From positions 62,001-126,000 of the forward strand of contig NZ_BAAATZ010000002.1 in NCBI RefSeq assembly GCF_039533685.1: a stretch of DNA of 64,000 nucleotides. Direction: 5' to 3'. This document shows, piece by piece, positions 49,963 through 58,083 of the stretch; position 1 is the stretch's first letter; each line of letters starts with the position of its first letter. The notes beneath the pieces are model-generated. The model was not told where the DNA came from. It did not search any database and saw only the letters and a list, made by a program, of their open reading frames with translations. Position numbers and translations under genes: made by a program. This DNA comes from Actinocorallia aurantiaca (GTDB lineage Bacteria; Actinomycetota; Actinomycetes; Streptosporangiales; Streptosporangiaceae).

Positions 49963-50667
49963 TCAACTCGCCGCGTCTCCATACCGGTAGCCGACTCCCC
50001 ACACCGTCTGGATGCGTGCGGGATTCGTCGGATCGACTTCTATCTTCTCGCGGAGGCGGCGAACGTGGACGGTGACCGTAGAGGAGTCGCCGAACGTCCA
50101 CCCCCAGACGTGTTCCAGGAGTTGTTCGCGGGTGAACGCCTGGCGCGGGTGGCGCAGAAGGAAGGCCAGGAGATCGAACTCCCGGGCGGTGAGGGCGAGC
50201 GTCCCGCCCCGCAGGGAGGCCTCGTACGCGCCGATGTCCACGACGAGGCCGTCGTCGCGCAGCACGCCCTGGTCCGAGGGGGTGAGACCGCCGCCCTGTG
50301 CGCGGCGCAGGACGGAGCGGACGCGCAGGGCGAGTTCCCTCGGGCTGAAGGGCTTGACCACATAGTCGTCCGCGCCGAGTTCCAGCCCGGTGAGCCGGTC
50401 CGCCTCCTCGCCGAGCGCGGTCAGCATGACGACGGGTACGGGGGAGTGCTCACGCAGCCGTCGACAGACTTCCAGCCCGTCCATGCCGGGGAGCATCAGG
50501 TCCAGGACGACGAGGTCGGGCGGGGCGCTCAGCGCCCGGTCCAGGGCCTTCTGCCCGTCAGGGACGCATTCGACCTCGTGGCCGTCGCGAAGAAGGTACC
50601 TCGTCACCACTTCGGACACCGTGGGGTCGTCGTCGACGACCAGGATGCGGCCGGTCACCTCGCTCAT
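49963..50667 (-). CDS. OmpR/PhoB-family response regulator
   Basis: A 234-residue response regulator. Receiver domain: acidic pocket VVDDDPTVSE, phospho-acceptor D56 (DLVVLDLMLPGMDG), Thr in MLTALGEEADR and Lys in DDYVVKPFSPREL. C-terminal winged helix of OmpR type: LTAREFDLLAFLLRHPRQAF, WTFGDSSTVTVHVRRLREKI, ending VWGVGYRYG. The ATG at 50667 follows AAGGGACC. It is first in a two-gene operon with its kinase. Regulon unknown. Confidence 0.93.
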   Translation of the reverse strand: MSEVTGRILVVDDDPTVSEVVTRYLLRDGHEVECVPDGQKALDRALSAPPDLVVLDLMLPGMDGLEVCRRLREHSPVPVVMLTALGEEADRLTGLELGADDYVVKPFSPRELALRVRSVLRRAQGGGLTPSDQGVLRDDGLVVDIGAYEASLRGGTLALTAREFDLLAFLLRHPRQAFTREQLLEHVWGWTFGDSSTVTVHVRRLREKIEVDPTNPARIQTVWGVGYRYGDAAS

Positions 50668-50858
50668 GGTCCCTTACCGTAAGTGCGGCGAAGGCTCCCG
50701 GAAGGAGGAGGGGCGAGGACGTCACCACCATGTAAGACCTGGTGGGCCGAGGGCCCCGCGCGAGGCGCGCCGTCGTTCCCGAGCAGCGGGGCGAACCCGT
50801 TTGGACGCCCGGAGTGCTACCGACGGGGGCACGACAGCACCCCGAGCTAAGGAGGACC

Positions 50859-51329
50859 CTAGCGTGTGACTTGGCGAAGATTTTGCACCGGGGCCCCCGT
50901 TTCGGCGCCCCGGTCCTCCGAGTTCTCGAAGGCGTAGCGGGACGGGGCGTGCAGGTGGGCCCAGACGGTGCTGCCCTGGTCGTCTCGGCGGACGCCCCAG
51001 GACTGGGAGAGGATCTCGACGATGCCCAGTCCGCGTCCGCCCAGCGAGGAGAGGGCGGGCTCCCCCTTGCGCGGCTCGGTCGCGGCGCCGCCGTCGGTCA
51101 CCGCCAGCTCGACGGTGTCCCCGACCCTGATCCACGAGATCTTGATGCCGCCCTCGTCGCCCGGAAGCGGGCGGGCGTGCCGCAGCGCGTTGCTCAGCAG
51201 CTCGCTCAGGATCACGGCGGCGTCGTCCACCACTCCCTCCGAGACTCCCCAGGACAACAGATCGTTGTTGAGGCTCCGGCGAGCCAGCGAAACGCTGGAG
51301 GGTGCGTGCGGAAGATAGACGATGCTCAT
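50859..51329 (-). CDS. RsbW-like ATP-binding protein (anti-sigma serine kinase family)
   Basis: A 156-residue GHKL ATPase without sensor domain: LARRSLNNDLLSWGVSEGVV, N-box VVDDAAVILSELLSNALRHA, G1 LAVTDGGAATEPRKG and G2 SSLGGRGLGIVEILSQSW. Such proteins bind sigma factors and phosphorylate STAS antagonists; the STAS gene at 47974-48312 might be a partner. Start at 51329 with GGAGGAGGTG upstream. Many actinomycetes carry dozens of these, so the pairing is only a possibility. Confidence 0.82.
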   Translation of the reverse strand: MSIVYLPHAPSSVSLARRSLNNDLLSWGVSEGVVDDAAVILSELLSNALRHARPLPGDEGGIKISWIRVGDTVELAVTDGGAATEPRKGEPALSSLGGRGLGIVEILSQSWGVRRDDQGSTVWAHLHAPSRYAFENSEDRGAETGAPVQNLRQVTR

Positions 51330-51580
51330 CGTCGTCACCTCCTCCGCATCCCCTTGCGCAGCTCTTGCGTCTTCGGTACGACCGAAATGCCCAGTTGGTG
51401 AAGCCCGGAAACCCGGGCGAAACACATGTTTCCTCGACGAGCGAGAGACCGACCAGGATGTCACGGCCAACCACCCCCGTATGTTGGCGCGAAGCGGTCA
51501 AACTACTAGTAATCCGTCCGTCAGGCGACGTCCGGGGTTGTGCACTTCAAGCCATTTCCAGCTATCGACCCGGTTACTCG

Positions 51581-53431
51581 TCACACGCACGTTTCGTCCG
51601 TCACATTCGCGAGCGGAAGGGCCAGCCTCAGCCGGGCCCCGCCCCCCTCGCGGGAATGCGCGCTGATCTCCCCTCCCTGGGCCGTGACCAGGCGTTTCAC
51701 GATGTAGAGACCCAGCCCGACACCCCCGAACCTGCGGCGGTCCCCCGCCTCGCCCTGGACGAAGCGATCAAAAATTCGTTCATGGTCGCCTTCCGCGATG
51801 CCCACGCCCTCGTCGTCCACGGTCACCACCAGACCCCCGTCCCCCAGCGCGGCCTCCACCGTGATCCGGCCGCCCGAGGGCGAGTACTTGCAGGCGTTCT
51901 CCACCAGCTGGCCCACGATGATGTCGGTGGCCATGGGATCCCCCAGCGCCCGGGGCAGCCCCTCGGGGACCCGCACGTCCAGGCGGTGCAGCTCCGACAG
52001 CGGCTCGAACGCCGGGACGACCCGCCGCAGCAGACCGCCGAGGTCGAACGGCTCGCGGACCACCGGCAGCTCCTCGGCCCCCGCCCGGGAACCCAGCAGC
52101 AGCTGCTCCACCAGCCGGCCCAGCGCCCTGGCCCGGTCCGCGATGGTGCCGACCGCCTTGCGCCGCTCGGAGTCCGGCAGCTCCGCCCAGCGGTTGACCA
52201 GGGTGTCGGCGAAGCCCTGCACCACGGTGATCGGAGTGCGCAGCTCGTGGCTGGTCGTGGCCAGGAAGAGGTCCTTGGACTCCTCCAGCTCCTTGGCCGC
52301 GGTGACGTCGCGGAAGTCCACCACCAGCTCGCCGGTCTCGGGGATCTCCGCGCACAGGATCTCCAGCCAGGTGCCGTTGCCGAGCGGCAGGGTGACCTCG
52401 CCGTCGGGGTCGTAGTCGAACGGCGGCGCCTCGCCCAGCACCTCCTCCGGCGCCATCCCGGTGATCCGCGTGGCCGCCGGGTTCCACTGGCGGACCCTGC
52501 CGCCGGGGTCCAGCACCGCGATGCCGTCGGCGCTCGCGTCGATCACCGCACGCTCGTGCGCCCGCTGCCGGACGACCTCCTGGTAGGCCATGGCGTTGCC
52601 GACCGCGACGCCCGCGTGCCCGGCCAGCAGCTCCAGCAGCTCCAGCTCGGTGTGGCCGGCCGAGCGGCCCGTGAACAGCGCGTAGAGCCCGCCGTAGGGG
52701 CGGTCGCCCAGGAAGGCCAGGCCCAGCGCGATCATCCGCAGGCCCGGCAGCACCCGCCAGATCAGCGCGTCCACCCGGGGGCCGGTGGCCAGCAGGACCG
52801 TCCGGCCCGTCTCCATCAGCTCCTCCACCAGGCTGGATCTCAGATCCACCGAGCTGCCGACGACGTCCCCCGGCAGGCCGCGCGCCGACACCAGCCGCAG
52901 CCGGTCGTCCTCGATCCGCACGAAGGCCGCGGCGTCCGCGCCGGTGAGCTCCAGCACCGCGGCCGTGATCCGGTCCAGCACCCTGTCCAGGTCGTGCTGG
53001 GCGTTCAGGTCGCCGAGGATGTCGTTGAGCCGCCGCACCAGGCGCGCCTTCTCCGCCGTCGCGTGCTGGTCGGCCTCGGTGACCCGGTGGTAGACGCTGA
53101 CCCACCCGAGCAGCGACCCGTCGTCGTCCCGCAGCGCGCTGGTGTCGATCCGGACGTCGACCGGCCTGCGCTCCCGGGTGAGCCGCCGCGTGCCGATCGA
53201 GATCTGCGGCCCCTCCCGCACCCGCTCCAGCACCGCGTGGTACTCGGCCTTCAGCTCGTCCGGGACCATCGGCACCACCCGTCCGAGCACCTCCTCGGCG
53301 GTCCACCCGAAGAGCCGCTCCGCGGCCGGGTTCCAGGCCGTCACGCACAGCGCCTCGTCGACGGCCACGATCGGATCGGCCGCGCACCGGATGACCGCGC
53401 GTGCCATCGATTCGGAGACGTCCAGAGGCAC
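51581..53431 (-). CDS. PAS/GAF sensor histidine kinase (soluble)
   Basis: A protein of about 616 residues without membrane helices. A PAS domain (ALCVTAWNPAAERLFGWTAE onward, with a PAC-like tail), a GAF domain (LDRVLDRITAAVLELTGADA through ELLAGHAGVAVGNAMAYQE), a second PAS (RAVIDASADGIAVLDPGGRV), then a kinase core: H-box ATTSHELRTPITVVQGFAD, N-box GQLVENACKYSPSGGRITVE, G1 VTVDDEGVGIAEGDHERIF and G2 GGVGLGLYIVKRLV. The start is uncertain: the GTG at 53431 is used; GTG at 53464 is possible. No response regulator is adjacent, so it is an orphan kinase. Confidence 0.85.
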   Translation of the reverse strand: MPLDVSESMARAVIRCAADPIVAVDEALCVTAWNPAAERLFGWTAEEVLGRVVPMVPDELKAEYHAVLERVREGPQISIGTRRLTRERRPVDVRIDTSALRDDDGSLLGWVSVYHRVTEADQHATAEKARLVRRLNDILGDLNAQHDLDRVLDRITAAVLELTGADAAAFVRIEDDRLRLVSARGLPGDVVGSSVDLRSSLVEELMETGRTVLLATGPRVDALIWRVLPGLRMIALGLAFLGDRPYGGLYALFTGRSAGHTELELLELLAGHAGVAVGNAMAYQEVVRQRAHERAVIDASADGIAVLDPGGRVRQWNPAATRITGMAPEEVLGEAPPFDYDPDGEVTLPLGNGTWLEILCAEIPETGELVVDFRDVTAAKELEESKDLFLATTSHELRTPITVVQGFADTLVNRWAELPDSERRKAVGTIADRARALGRLVEQLLLGSRAGAEELPVVREPFDLGGLLRRVVPAFEPLSELHRLDVRVPEGLPRALGDPMATDIIVGQLVENACKYSPSGGRITVEAALGDGGLVVTVDDEGVGIAEGDHERIFDRFVQGEAGDRRRFGGVGLGLYIVKRLVTAQGGEISAHSREGGGARLRLALPLANVTDETCV

Positions 53432-53549
53432 ACCGCAATGCTGCCACCATTCGCTCTCCCCCACCCGCCACTGCCCGGATTGCGTATGTCCGCGCCGCCG
53501 CGTCCCCGGGTCCCGACCGTCCGCCACGGCCGGGACCCGGACACACCGG

Positions 53550-54968
53550 TCAGGATTTCGGCGGCACCGGCTCGGAACGGTCGAGGCGGCCGATGAGGAG
53601 GGCGGCGAGGGCGGCGGTCAGGAAGGACAGGAGGGAGGCGCTCATCCAGGGTTGGGGGGTGAAGTGGAGGAGGGTCTGGACGTCGGTCCAGAAGGCGCTC
53701 CACCAGGAGACCGTGCCCGGGTTGATCAGCTGGTAGACGGCGAAGCCGACCAGCCAGGCGCCGATCATGCCCCAGCGGGACGGGGCGTCGGAGCCGGTGT
53801 TCCAGACCCCGCGGGCCCGCAGGAAGAAGTCCGCGGCCAGGACGCCGAGCATCGGCACGAAGACCGAGCCGATCAGGCTGAGGAAGCCCGCGTAGTTGCC
53901 CATGTTCAGCATCAGGGCCAGCACGGTGATGAGGGCGCCGAGGCCGATGCTGAGGACCCGGCGGTCGACGCGCGGCAGCAGGTTCTGGATGGACAGCGCG
54001 GTCGAGTAGACGTTGGCGAACGACTGGTCGGCCTCGCGGAGTACGAACACGAAGAAGAACACCGCGCCGAGCGTCACCGTGAGGAACGGCTGGTAGACGC
54101 CCCCGCCGTCGATGGCGAGCGCCAGGGCGAACAGGCCGAGGACGTAGGCGATGATCTGGGTGAGCGCGTACGCGCCGCTCGCCGCGCCGAAGGCCGCCTT
54201 CTCGCTGCGGGAGTGGCGGGTGTAGTCGGCGGCCAGTGGCACCCAGGAGATCGAGACGGCCAGGGCGGCGTCGGTCGCGATCCAGAACATGCTCCAGTCG
54301 GTGCCGAACGGCGCGCCGCCCGAGGGACCGGGGTTGGCCGTCAGGTCGGGCAGGCCCTCGCGGAAGAACTGGATGTAGAACCAGACGAGCGAGATCATCA
54401 CCGCGACGGTCACGAACCTGCGCAGCAGCCGGACCGAGCCCAGCGGCCAGATCGTCAGGACGGTCGTCAGCGCCCCGGCGACCAGGACGAACAGCCATCG
54501 GGGGCCGCCGCCGAACAGCTCCCTGGCCGCCTCCGAGATCACGATCAGCTCGAACGTTCCCCAACCGATGAGCTGGGCGATGTTCAGGACCGTCGGCACG
54601 TACGACAGCCGGGCGCCGAACAGGCCGCGCAGCAGCACCATCGCGGGACGCCCCGTACGGGCGCCCGGAACCGCCGCCAGGCCGAGCATGAGCCCGCCCA
54701 GGAGCGTTCCGACGATCATCGCGACGATCCCCGCCGCGATCGACAGCCGGAGCGTCCCGTCGAGGTCGGGGGCGAGCACCGTGTAGGCGCCGGAGAAGGC
54801 GAACAGGCTGACGCCGAGGTTGGCCCAGAAGGCGCTCTGGTCCCAGAAGGACAGCACCCTGGGCGCGGGTTCGTCGAGTGTCAGCGGGGCTTCGTGGGGG
54901 TCGGGGCTCCCGGGGGCCACGGGCCCCCGGGAGGAGTCGTCGCCGTTTTCGAGCGTGACAGAAGGCAT
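53550..54968 (-). CDS. cytX: NCS1 permease, probably for a thiamine precursor (HMP)
   Basis: A 472-residue, 12-helix permease of the nucleobase-cation-symport-1 family: FWDQSAFWANLGVSLFAFSG, TGRPAMVLLRGLFGARLSYV and AADYTRHSRSEKAAFGAAS, as in CodB-like transporters. A TPP riboswitch directly upstream indicates that the cargo is a thiamine-pathway compound, most likely hydroxymethylpyrimidine as in CytX. The gene symbol is assigned by that inference; without the riboswitch it would be called a cytosine/purine permease. The start at 54968 lies about 10 bases past the aptamer, so its ribosome site (GGGAGAG) is likely sequestered by TPP. Confidence 0.85.
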   Translation of the reverse strand: MPSVTLENGDDSSRGPVAPGSPDPHEAPLTLDEPAPRVLSFWDQSAFWANLGVSLFAFSGAYTVLAPDLDGTLRLSIAAGIVAMIVGTLLGGLMLGLAAVPGARTGRPAMVLLRGLFGARLSYVPTVLNIAQLIGWGTFELIVISEAARELFGGGPRWLFVLVAGALTTVLTIWPLGSVRLLRRFVTVAVMISLVWFYIQFFREGLPDLTANPGPSGGAPFGTDWSMFWIATDAALAVSISWVPLAADYTRHSRSEKAAFGAASGAYALTQIIAYVLGLFALALAIDGGGVYQPFLTVTLGAVFFFVFVLREADQSFANVYSTALSIQNLLPRVDRRVLSIGLGALITVLALMLNMGNYAGFLSLIGSVFVPMLGVLAADFFLRARGVWNTGSDAPSRWGMIGAWLVGFAVYQLINPGTVSWWSAFWTDVQTLLHFTPQPWMSASLLSFLTAALAALLIGRLDRSEPVPPKS

Positions 54969-54978
54969 GCCTGAAGCA

Positions 54979-55073
54979 CTCTCCCTACGCCGGCATTACC
55001 CGGACAGGTTCATGCGGTCGGCGACACGCTGGGGTCGCCCTCTCAGCCCGGCCCTGAGCCCGAGCTCCCGCGG
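54979..55073 (-). promoter_or_regulatory. TPP riboswitch (THI box)
   Basis: Read on the minus strand the element has GGGCTGAGAGGG, then TGAACCTGTCCGGGTAATGC and CCGGCGTAGGGAGAG: the conserved pyrophosphate- and pyrimidine-sensing helices of the TPP aptamer. It ends at the ribosome site of the NCS1 permease at 54968, so it probably blocks translation when thiamine pyrophosphate is plentiful. A -10-like TACTAT lies just upstream (55097-55092 on the minus strand). Confidence 0.95.
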
Positions 55074-55118
55074 TGGGTGTAGATCCTCCGCATAGTACTC
55101 ACACGGAGTGAATCGGAT

Positions 55119-55454
55119 CTAGGCCACGTAAGGGTCTCCGCTCTCCTCCGCGACCATCGGCCTGCCATGATGGACCCATGCCATCATCCCGCCGTCCACG
55201 TTGGAGGCCTGCCAGCCGGCGTTGTTGAGGGCCATCGTGACCTGCGCGGAGCGCCCGCCGACCCGGCAGATCACGTAGACCTCGCGGTCCTGAGGGATCT
55301 CGCCGGCCCGGTCGCGCAGCTGACTCATCGGAATGTGCACCGCACCGGGCGCGTGCCCGGCCGTCCACTCCTCGGGTTCACGGACATCCAGCAGATATGC
55401 GTCCGACGGCACCGCCGCGGCGTCGACGGAGGGTACGTTGTCCCCGAAACTCAT
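55119..55454 (-). CDS. Rhodanese-like sulfurtransferase
   Basis: A 111-residue single-domain rhodanese. DAYLLDVREPEEWTAGHAPG and AVHIPMSQLRDR are family motifs, and the active-site loop is VICRVGGRSAQVTMAL with the catalytic Cys. It can move a sulfane sulfur to acceptors; whether it serves thiamine sulfur supply next to the thiamine-related permease is speculation. The start at 55454 was chosen (GGGAG upstream); an ATG at 55466 would add four residues. Divergent from an inhibitor-like lipoprotein. Confidence 0.9.
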   Translation of the reverse strand: MSFGDNVPSVDAAAVPSDAYLLDVREPEEWTAGHAPGAVHIPMSQLRDRAGEIPQDREVYVICRVGGRSAQVTMALNNAGWQASNVDGGMMAWVHHGRPMVAEESGDPYVA

Positions 55455-55513
55455 CACAACTCCCATGGAACCTTGTTGACCACGACCACGTCGACCCGCG
55501 CGTGAGGTGCCTT

Positions 55514-55969
55514 TTGTCCAGATCGGTGGCCACGGCCCTCCTTCTGACCACGGCGACCCTGGTCGCAGCCAGCGCTTGTGGCACTGAAAAGGCCGAAAGC
55601 GGGGACTCTACCGTTCCCACCTCGGCTTCCGCCCCCGCGGCCCGGGTGACCGAACTCATCGTCACCCTGAAGAAGTCGCCCACCTCCAAGGCGCAGACCT
55701 GGAAGCTGACCTGCGACCCGCCCGGGGGCGACCACCCCGAGCCGAAGAAGGCCTGCGCCCAGCTCGCCAAGCAGGGGGAGAAGGCCTTCGAGCCCATCCC
55801 GTCCGACGCCGTGTGCACCGAGATCTACGGCGGCCCCGAGCAGGGTTCCATCGAAGGCACCTGGCGCGGCACCCGCATCCAGGCCACCTACCAGCGTAAG
55901 GACGGGTGCGGCCTGGACCGCTGGTCCAAGGTCAGCGAGCTCTTCGGCGAACTGCCCCGCGTGCGCTGA
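55514..55969 (+). CDS. Subtilisin-inhibitor-like (SSI family) lipoprotein
   Basis: A 151-residue lipoprotein: signal peptide with lipobox VAASAC (Cys22). The mature part aligns with Streptomyces subtilisin inhibitor: WKLTCDPPGGDHPEPKKACA, then EPIPSDAVCTEIYGGPEQGS and GTWRGTRIQATYQRKDGCGL, with four Cys in the SSI disulfide positions. SSI proteins block secreted subtilisin-like proteases; being lipid-anchored would protect the cell surface (inference). The reactive-site loop region is around PSDAVCTEIY. The start is taken as the TTG at 55514, 8 bases after GAGG; a GTG at 55502 is possible. Confidence 0.8.
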   Translation: MSRSVATALLLTTATLVAASACGTEKAESGDSTVPTSASAPAARVTELIVTLKKSPTSKAQTWKLTCDPPGGDHPEPKKACAQLAKQGEKAFEPIPSDAVCTEIYGGPEQGSIEGTWRGTRIQATYQRKDGCGLDRWSKVSELFGELPRVR

Positions 55970-55986
55970 ACCGCCTTCCCCACAGG

Positions 55987-56160
55987 CCGTCCACAGGTTT
56001 TCCCCAGTTGTCCACAGCCCTGTGGACGCCTGTGGACAAAGCCTGTGGATAACTCAAGGTGAGGTCGGAAATCCGGTCCCACGGACCGTCAAAACACATC
56101 AAATCCCGACATACCTCCTAGAGGTTTTCCCCCGGGGTTATCCACAGGGCTTGTGGATAA
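55987..56160. other. Cluster of DnaA boxes
   Basis: In 174 bp there are two perfect actinomycete DnaA boxes, TTGTCCACA (56008-56016, and 56031-56039 on the minus strand); three perfect TTATCCACA (56138-56146, and 56044-56052 and 56152-56160 on the minus strand); and two near matches (55987-55995, and 56021-56029 on the minus strand). Pairs face each other. Between the two groups is an AT-richer stretch. No dnaA or dnaN gene flanks it; the neighbours encode an SSI-like lipoprotein and an SGNH hydrolase. Confidence 0.75.
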
Positions 56161-56506
56161 CTTTCCCCAGGGGGCTTCGCCATGCCCGGATTCCACCGGC
56201 CTTCCCGCTGCCCCCGTCCATGTCCGGCGGTGCTCACGGACCGCCGTCATCACCCCTCGAGGAAGGCCTCCGCCGACGGCGCCCGTCGCCCTCGGAGACG
56301 GCTGCGGCGCTTTCCGTCGCCGTCCGAACTCCTGTGAACGGTGTGACTTGAGTCTACGAAAGCGGCAGGAATTACATTCCTTGCCATTCACCAGGATGCT
56401 TAACCAAACCGATTCATAAGTGATTTCTTCCTTTTCTGCCGCTACAGAGGGACGCGGGCCGATACTGCGGTGATCCGACCCCCGGAAGAAGTCCAGAGGC
56501 CCTCCC
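56161..56506. other. Remainder of the 537-bp gap before the SGNH hydrolase gene
   Basis: No gene is supported. The last 100 bases are AT-rich by local standards (for example AATTACATTCC and AACCAAACCGATTCATAA) and probably hold the promoter of the SGNH hydrolase. I see no clear -35/-10 pair or palindrome. Confidence 0.3.
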
Positions 56507-57361
56507 ATGCGCTTCCGCCGCTCCCCGCTCCCAGTACGCGCCGCGCTCACCTTCCTCGGGGCGGGCATGCTGCTCGCCTGCGGGCTTGCGACCCCCGCGA
56601 ACGCCGAGCCCCAGCCGCTCTACTACGTCTCCCTGGGGGACTCGCTGGCCACCGGTTACCAGCCCGGAACGGGTGACACCACGGACGGATATCCGGACCA
56701 GTTGCTTCCGTCGCTCGCCCAGCGGACGCCGGGGCTCGAATTGGTGAAGTTCGGCTGCCGAGGCGAGACGTCCAAGACCTTCGTACAGGGAGGCAAATGC
56801 TCCTACGAGAAGGGCTCGCAGCTGAAACAGGCCGTTGAATTCCTCCGGGAGCATCGCGGACAGGTGCGTTACGTGACGCTGGACATCGGCGGCAACGACA
56901 TCAACCAGTGCGTCAAAGGCAGCTCGATCGGCTACCAGTGCGTCGTGGACAACGTGGGGGTCGTCGCCGGGAACCTGTGGAAGATCATCACGGAGATCAA
57001 GAAGGCCGGGGGAACCGGCGTCAGCTACACCGGGATGAACTACTACAACCCGATCCTCGCCTCCTGGCTGTCGGGAGAATCCGGCCGACGGACGGCGCGG
57101 CTCTCCTCCCACCTGGTGAGCAGCGCCAACGGGCTGGAGTCGACGCTCTACCTGCTCGCCGGCTACCGCGTCGCGGACGTCGCCAAGGCGTTCTCCTCCA
57201 CCGACTTCGAGAACCGCACGAGCCTCCCCGTGATCGGGAGCGTGCCGGTCGGCGTGGCGCGGATCTGCCAGTGGACGTACATGTGCGAGCGACGGGACAT
57301 CCATCCCAACGCCGAGGGCCACCGGCGGATCGCGGAGGTCTTCGCGGCGACGATCCGCTGA
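56507..57361 (+). CDS. Secreted SGNH/GDSL hydrolase
   Basis: A 284-residue exported esterase/lipase-like enzyme: signal peptide to about residue 33 (PANAEP). Block I is YVSLGDSLATGYQ with nucleophile S46, block III is DIGGNDINQC (Gly/Asn oxyanion), and block V DIHPNAEGHRRIAEVF supplies Asp and His. Six Cys (FGCRGE, GKCSYE, QCVKGS, YQCVVD, ICQWTYMCER) suggest three disulfides, as in Streptomyces SGNH lipases. The substrate is not known. GAGG lies 7 bases before the ATG. Monocistronic; next gene converges. Confidence 0.9.
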   Translation: MRFRRSPLPVRAALTFLGAGMLLACGLATPANAEPQPLYYVSLGDSLATGYQPGTGDTTDGYPDQLLPSLAQRTPGLELVKFGCRGETSKTFVQGGKCSYEKGSQLKQAVEFLREHRGQVRYVTLDIGGNDINQCVKGSSIGYQCVVDNVGVVAGNLWKIITEIKKAGGTGVSYTGMNYYNPILASWLSGESGRRTARLSSHLVSSANGLESTLYLLAGYRVADVAKAFSSTDFENRTSLPVIGSVPVGVARICQWTYMCERRDIHPNAEGHRRIAEVFAATIR

Positions 57362-57379
57362 GCCTGGAGAAGACCCCGG

Positions 57380-58009
57380 TCAGCAGCGCGGATCGCCGTG
57401 CATGACCAGGGACGCCGCGTACTCCACCACGGCGTCCAGGTCCTCGCCGAGCGTTCCGGAGAGCCACTGGTGGGCGAGTTCCACCATCGCCCCGGTGAAC
57501 ATCGCGGCGCTCACCCTCGCCTGGCGGGAGCCGAGCTCCGGACGGACCTGGGTGCTCTGCTGCAGCGCGGCGTCCATCAGCGCGGTCTGGGTGGCCTGGC
57601 GCCGCGCGGCCAGCACCGGGTTCGCCCTTCCCTCGGTGAACAGCACCCGGCCCCTCCGCGGGTCGGCCGAGCTGAACTCGAGCACGCCGTGGATCCCCGC
57701 CCTGAGCCCGGCGGCCGGGTCGCCGCCCTGCCCGGCCGCCTCCGCGGCCAGCAGCCGTTCGGCCAGCTCCGCCGCCACCTGGTCGTACACGGCGCCGAGC
57801 AGCTCGTCGGTGCCGGCGAAGTTCTCGTAGAAGTAGCGGGCGTGCAGACGGGCCGACCGGCACACGGCGCGCACGGACACCGCGGCCTCGCCCTCGGTGC
57901 CGAACAGCTCGAACGCCGCCTCCACCAGGAGGGCGCGCCGCTCGCTCCTGCGGTCGGCCAGGGAGACACCCGCCCACCGGGTGGCCGAGGAACCCCGCTC
58001 GCTCGCCAT
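57380..58009 (-). CDS. TetR-family regulator
   Basis: A 209-residue TetR protein: RRALLVEAAFELFGTEGEAA, then VSVRAVCRSARLHARYFYEN (HTH), followed by FAGTDELLGAVYDQVAAEL; the ligand domain is Ala-rich. TAGGGT (58021-58016 on the minus strand) ends 6 bases before the ATG at 58009, so it may be leaderless, although GAGGGG could also serve as a ribosome site. It lies 74 bp downstream of the siderophore ATPase gene on the same strand. Target unknown; I see no TetR-type palindrome nearby. Confidence 0.85.
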   Translation of the reverse strand: MASERGSSATRWAGVSLADRRSERRALLVEAAFELFGTEGEAAVSVRAVCRSARLHARYFYENFAGTDELLGAVYDQVAAELAERLLAAEAAGQGGDPAAGLRAGIHGVLEFSSADPRRGRVLFTEGRANPVLAARRQATQTALMDAALQQSTQVRPELGSRQARVSAAMFTGAMVELAHQWLSGTLGEDLDAVVEYAASLVMHGDPRC

Positions 58010-58083
58010 CCCCTCACCCTAATCCACGGCGTTCCGGCCGCACCTGTGGCCGAGGAGGCGGAAATCCGGACACGGAACAGGAC

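Noticed and set aside
55987..56160. Calling the DnaA-box cluster oriC
   Set aside because: oriC in actinomycetes lies between dnaA and dnaN, has many more boxes, and neither gene is present. I report only a DnaA-box cluster.
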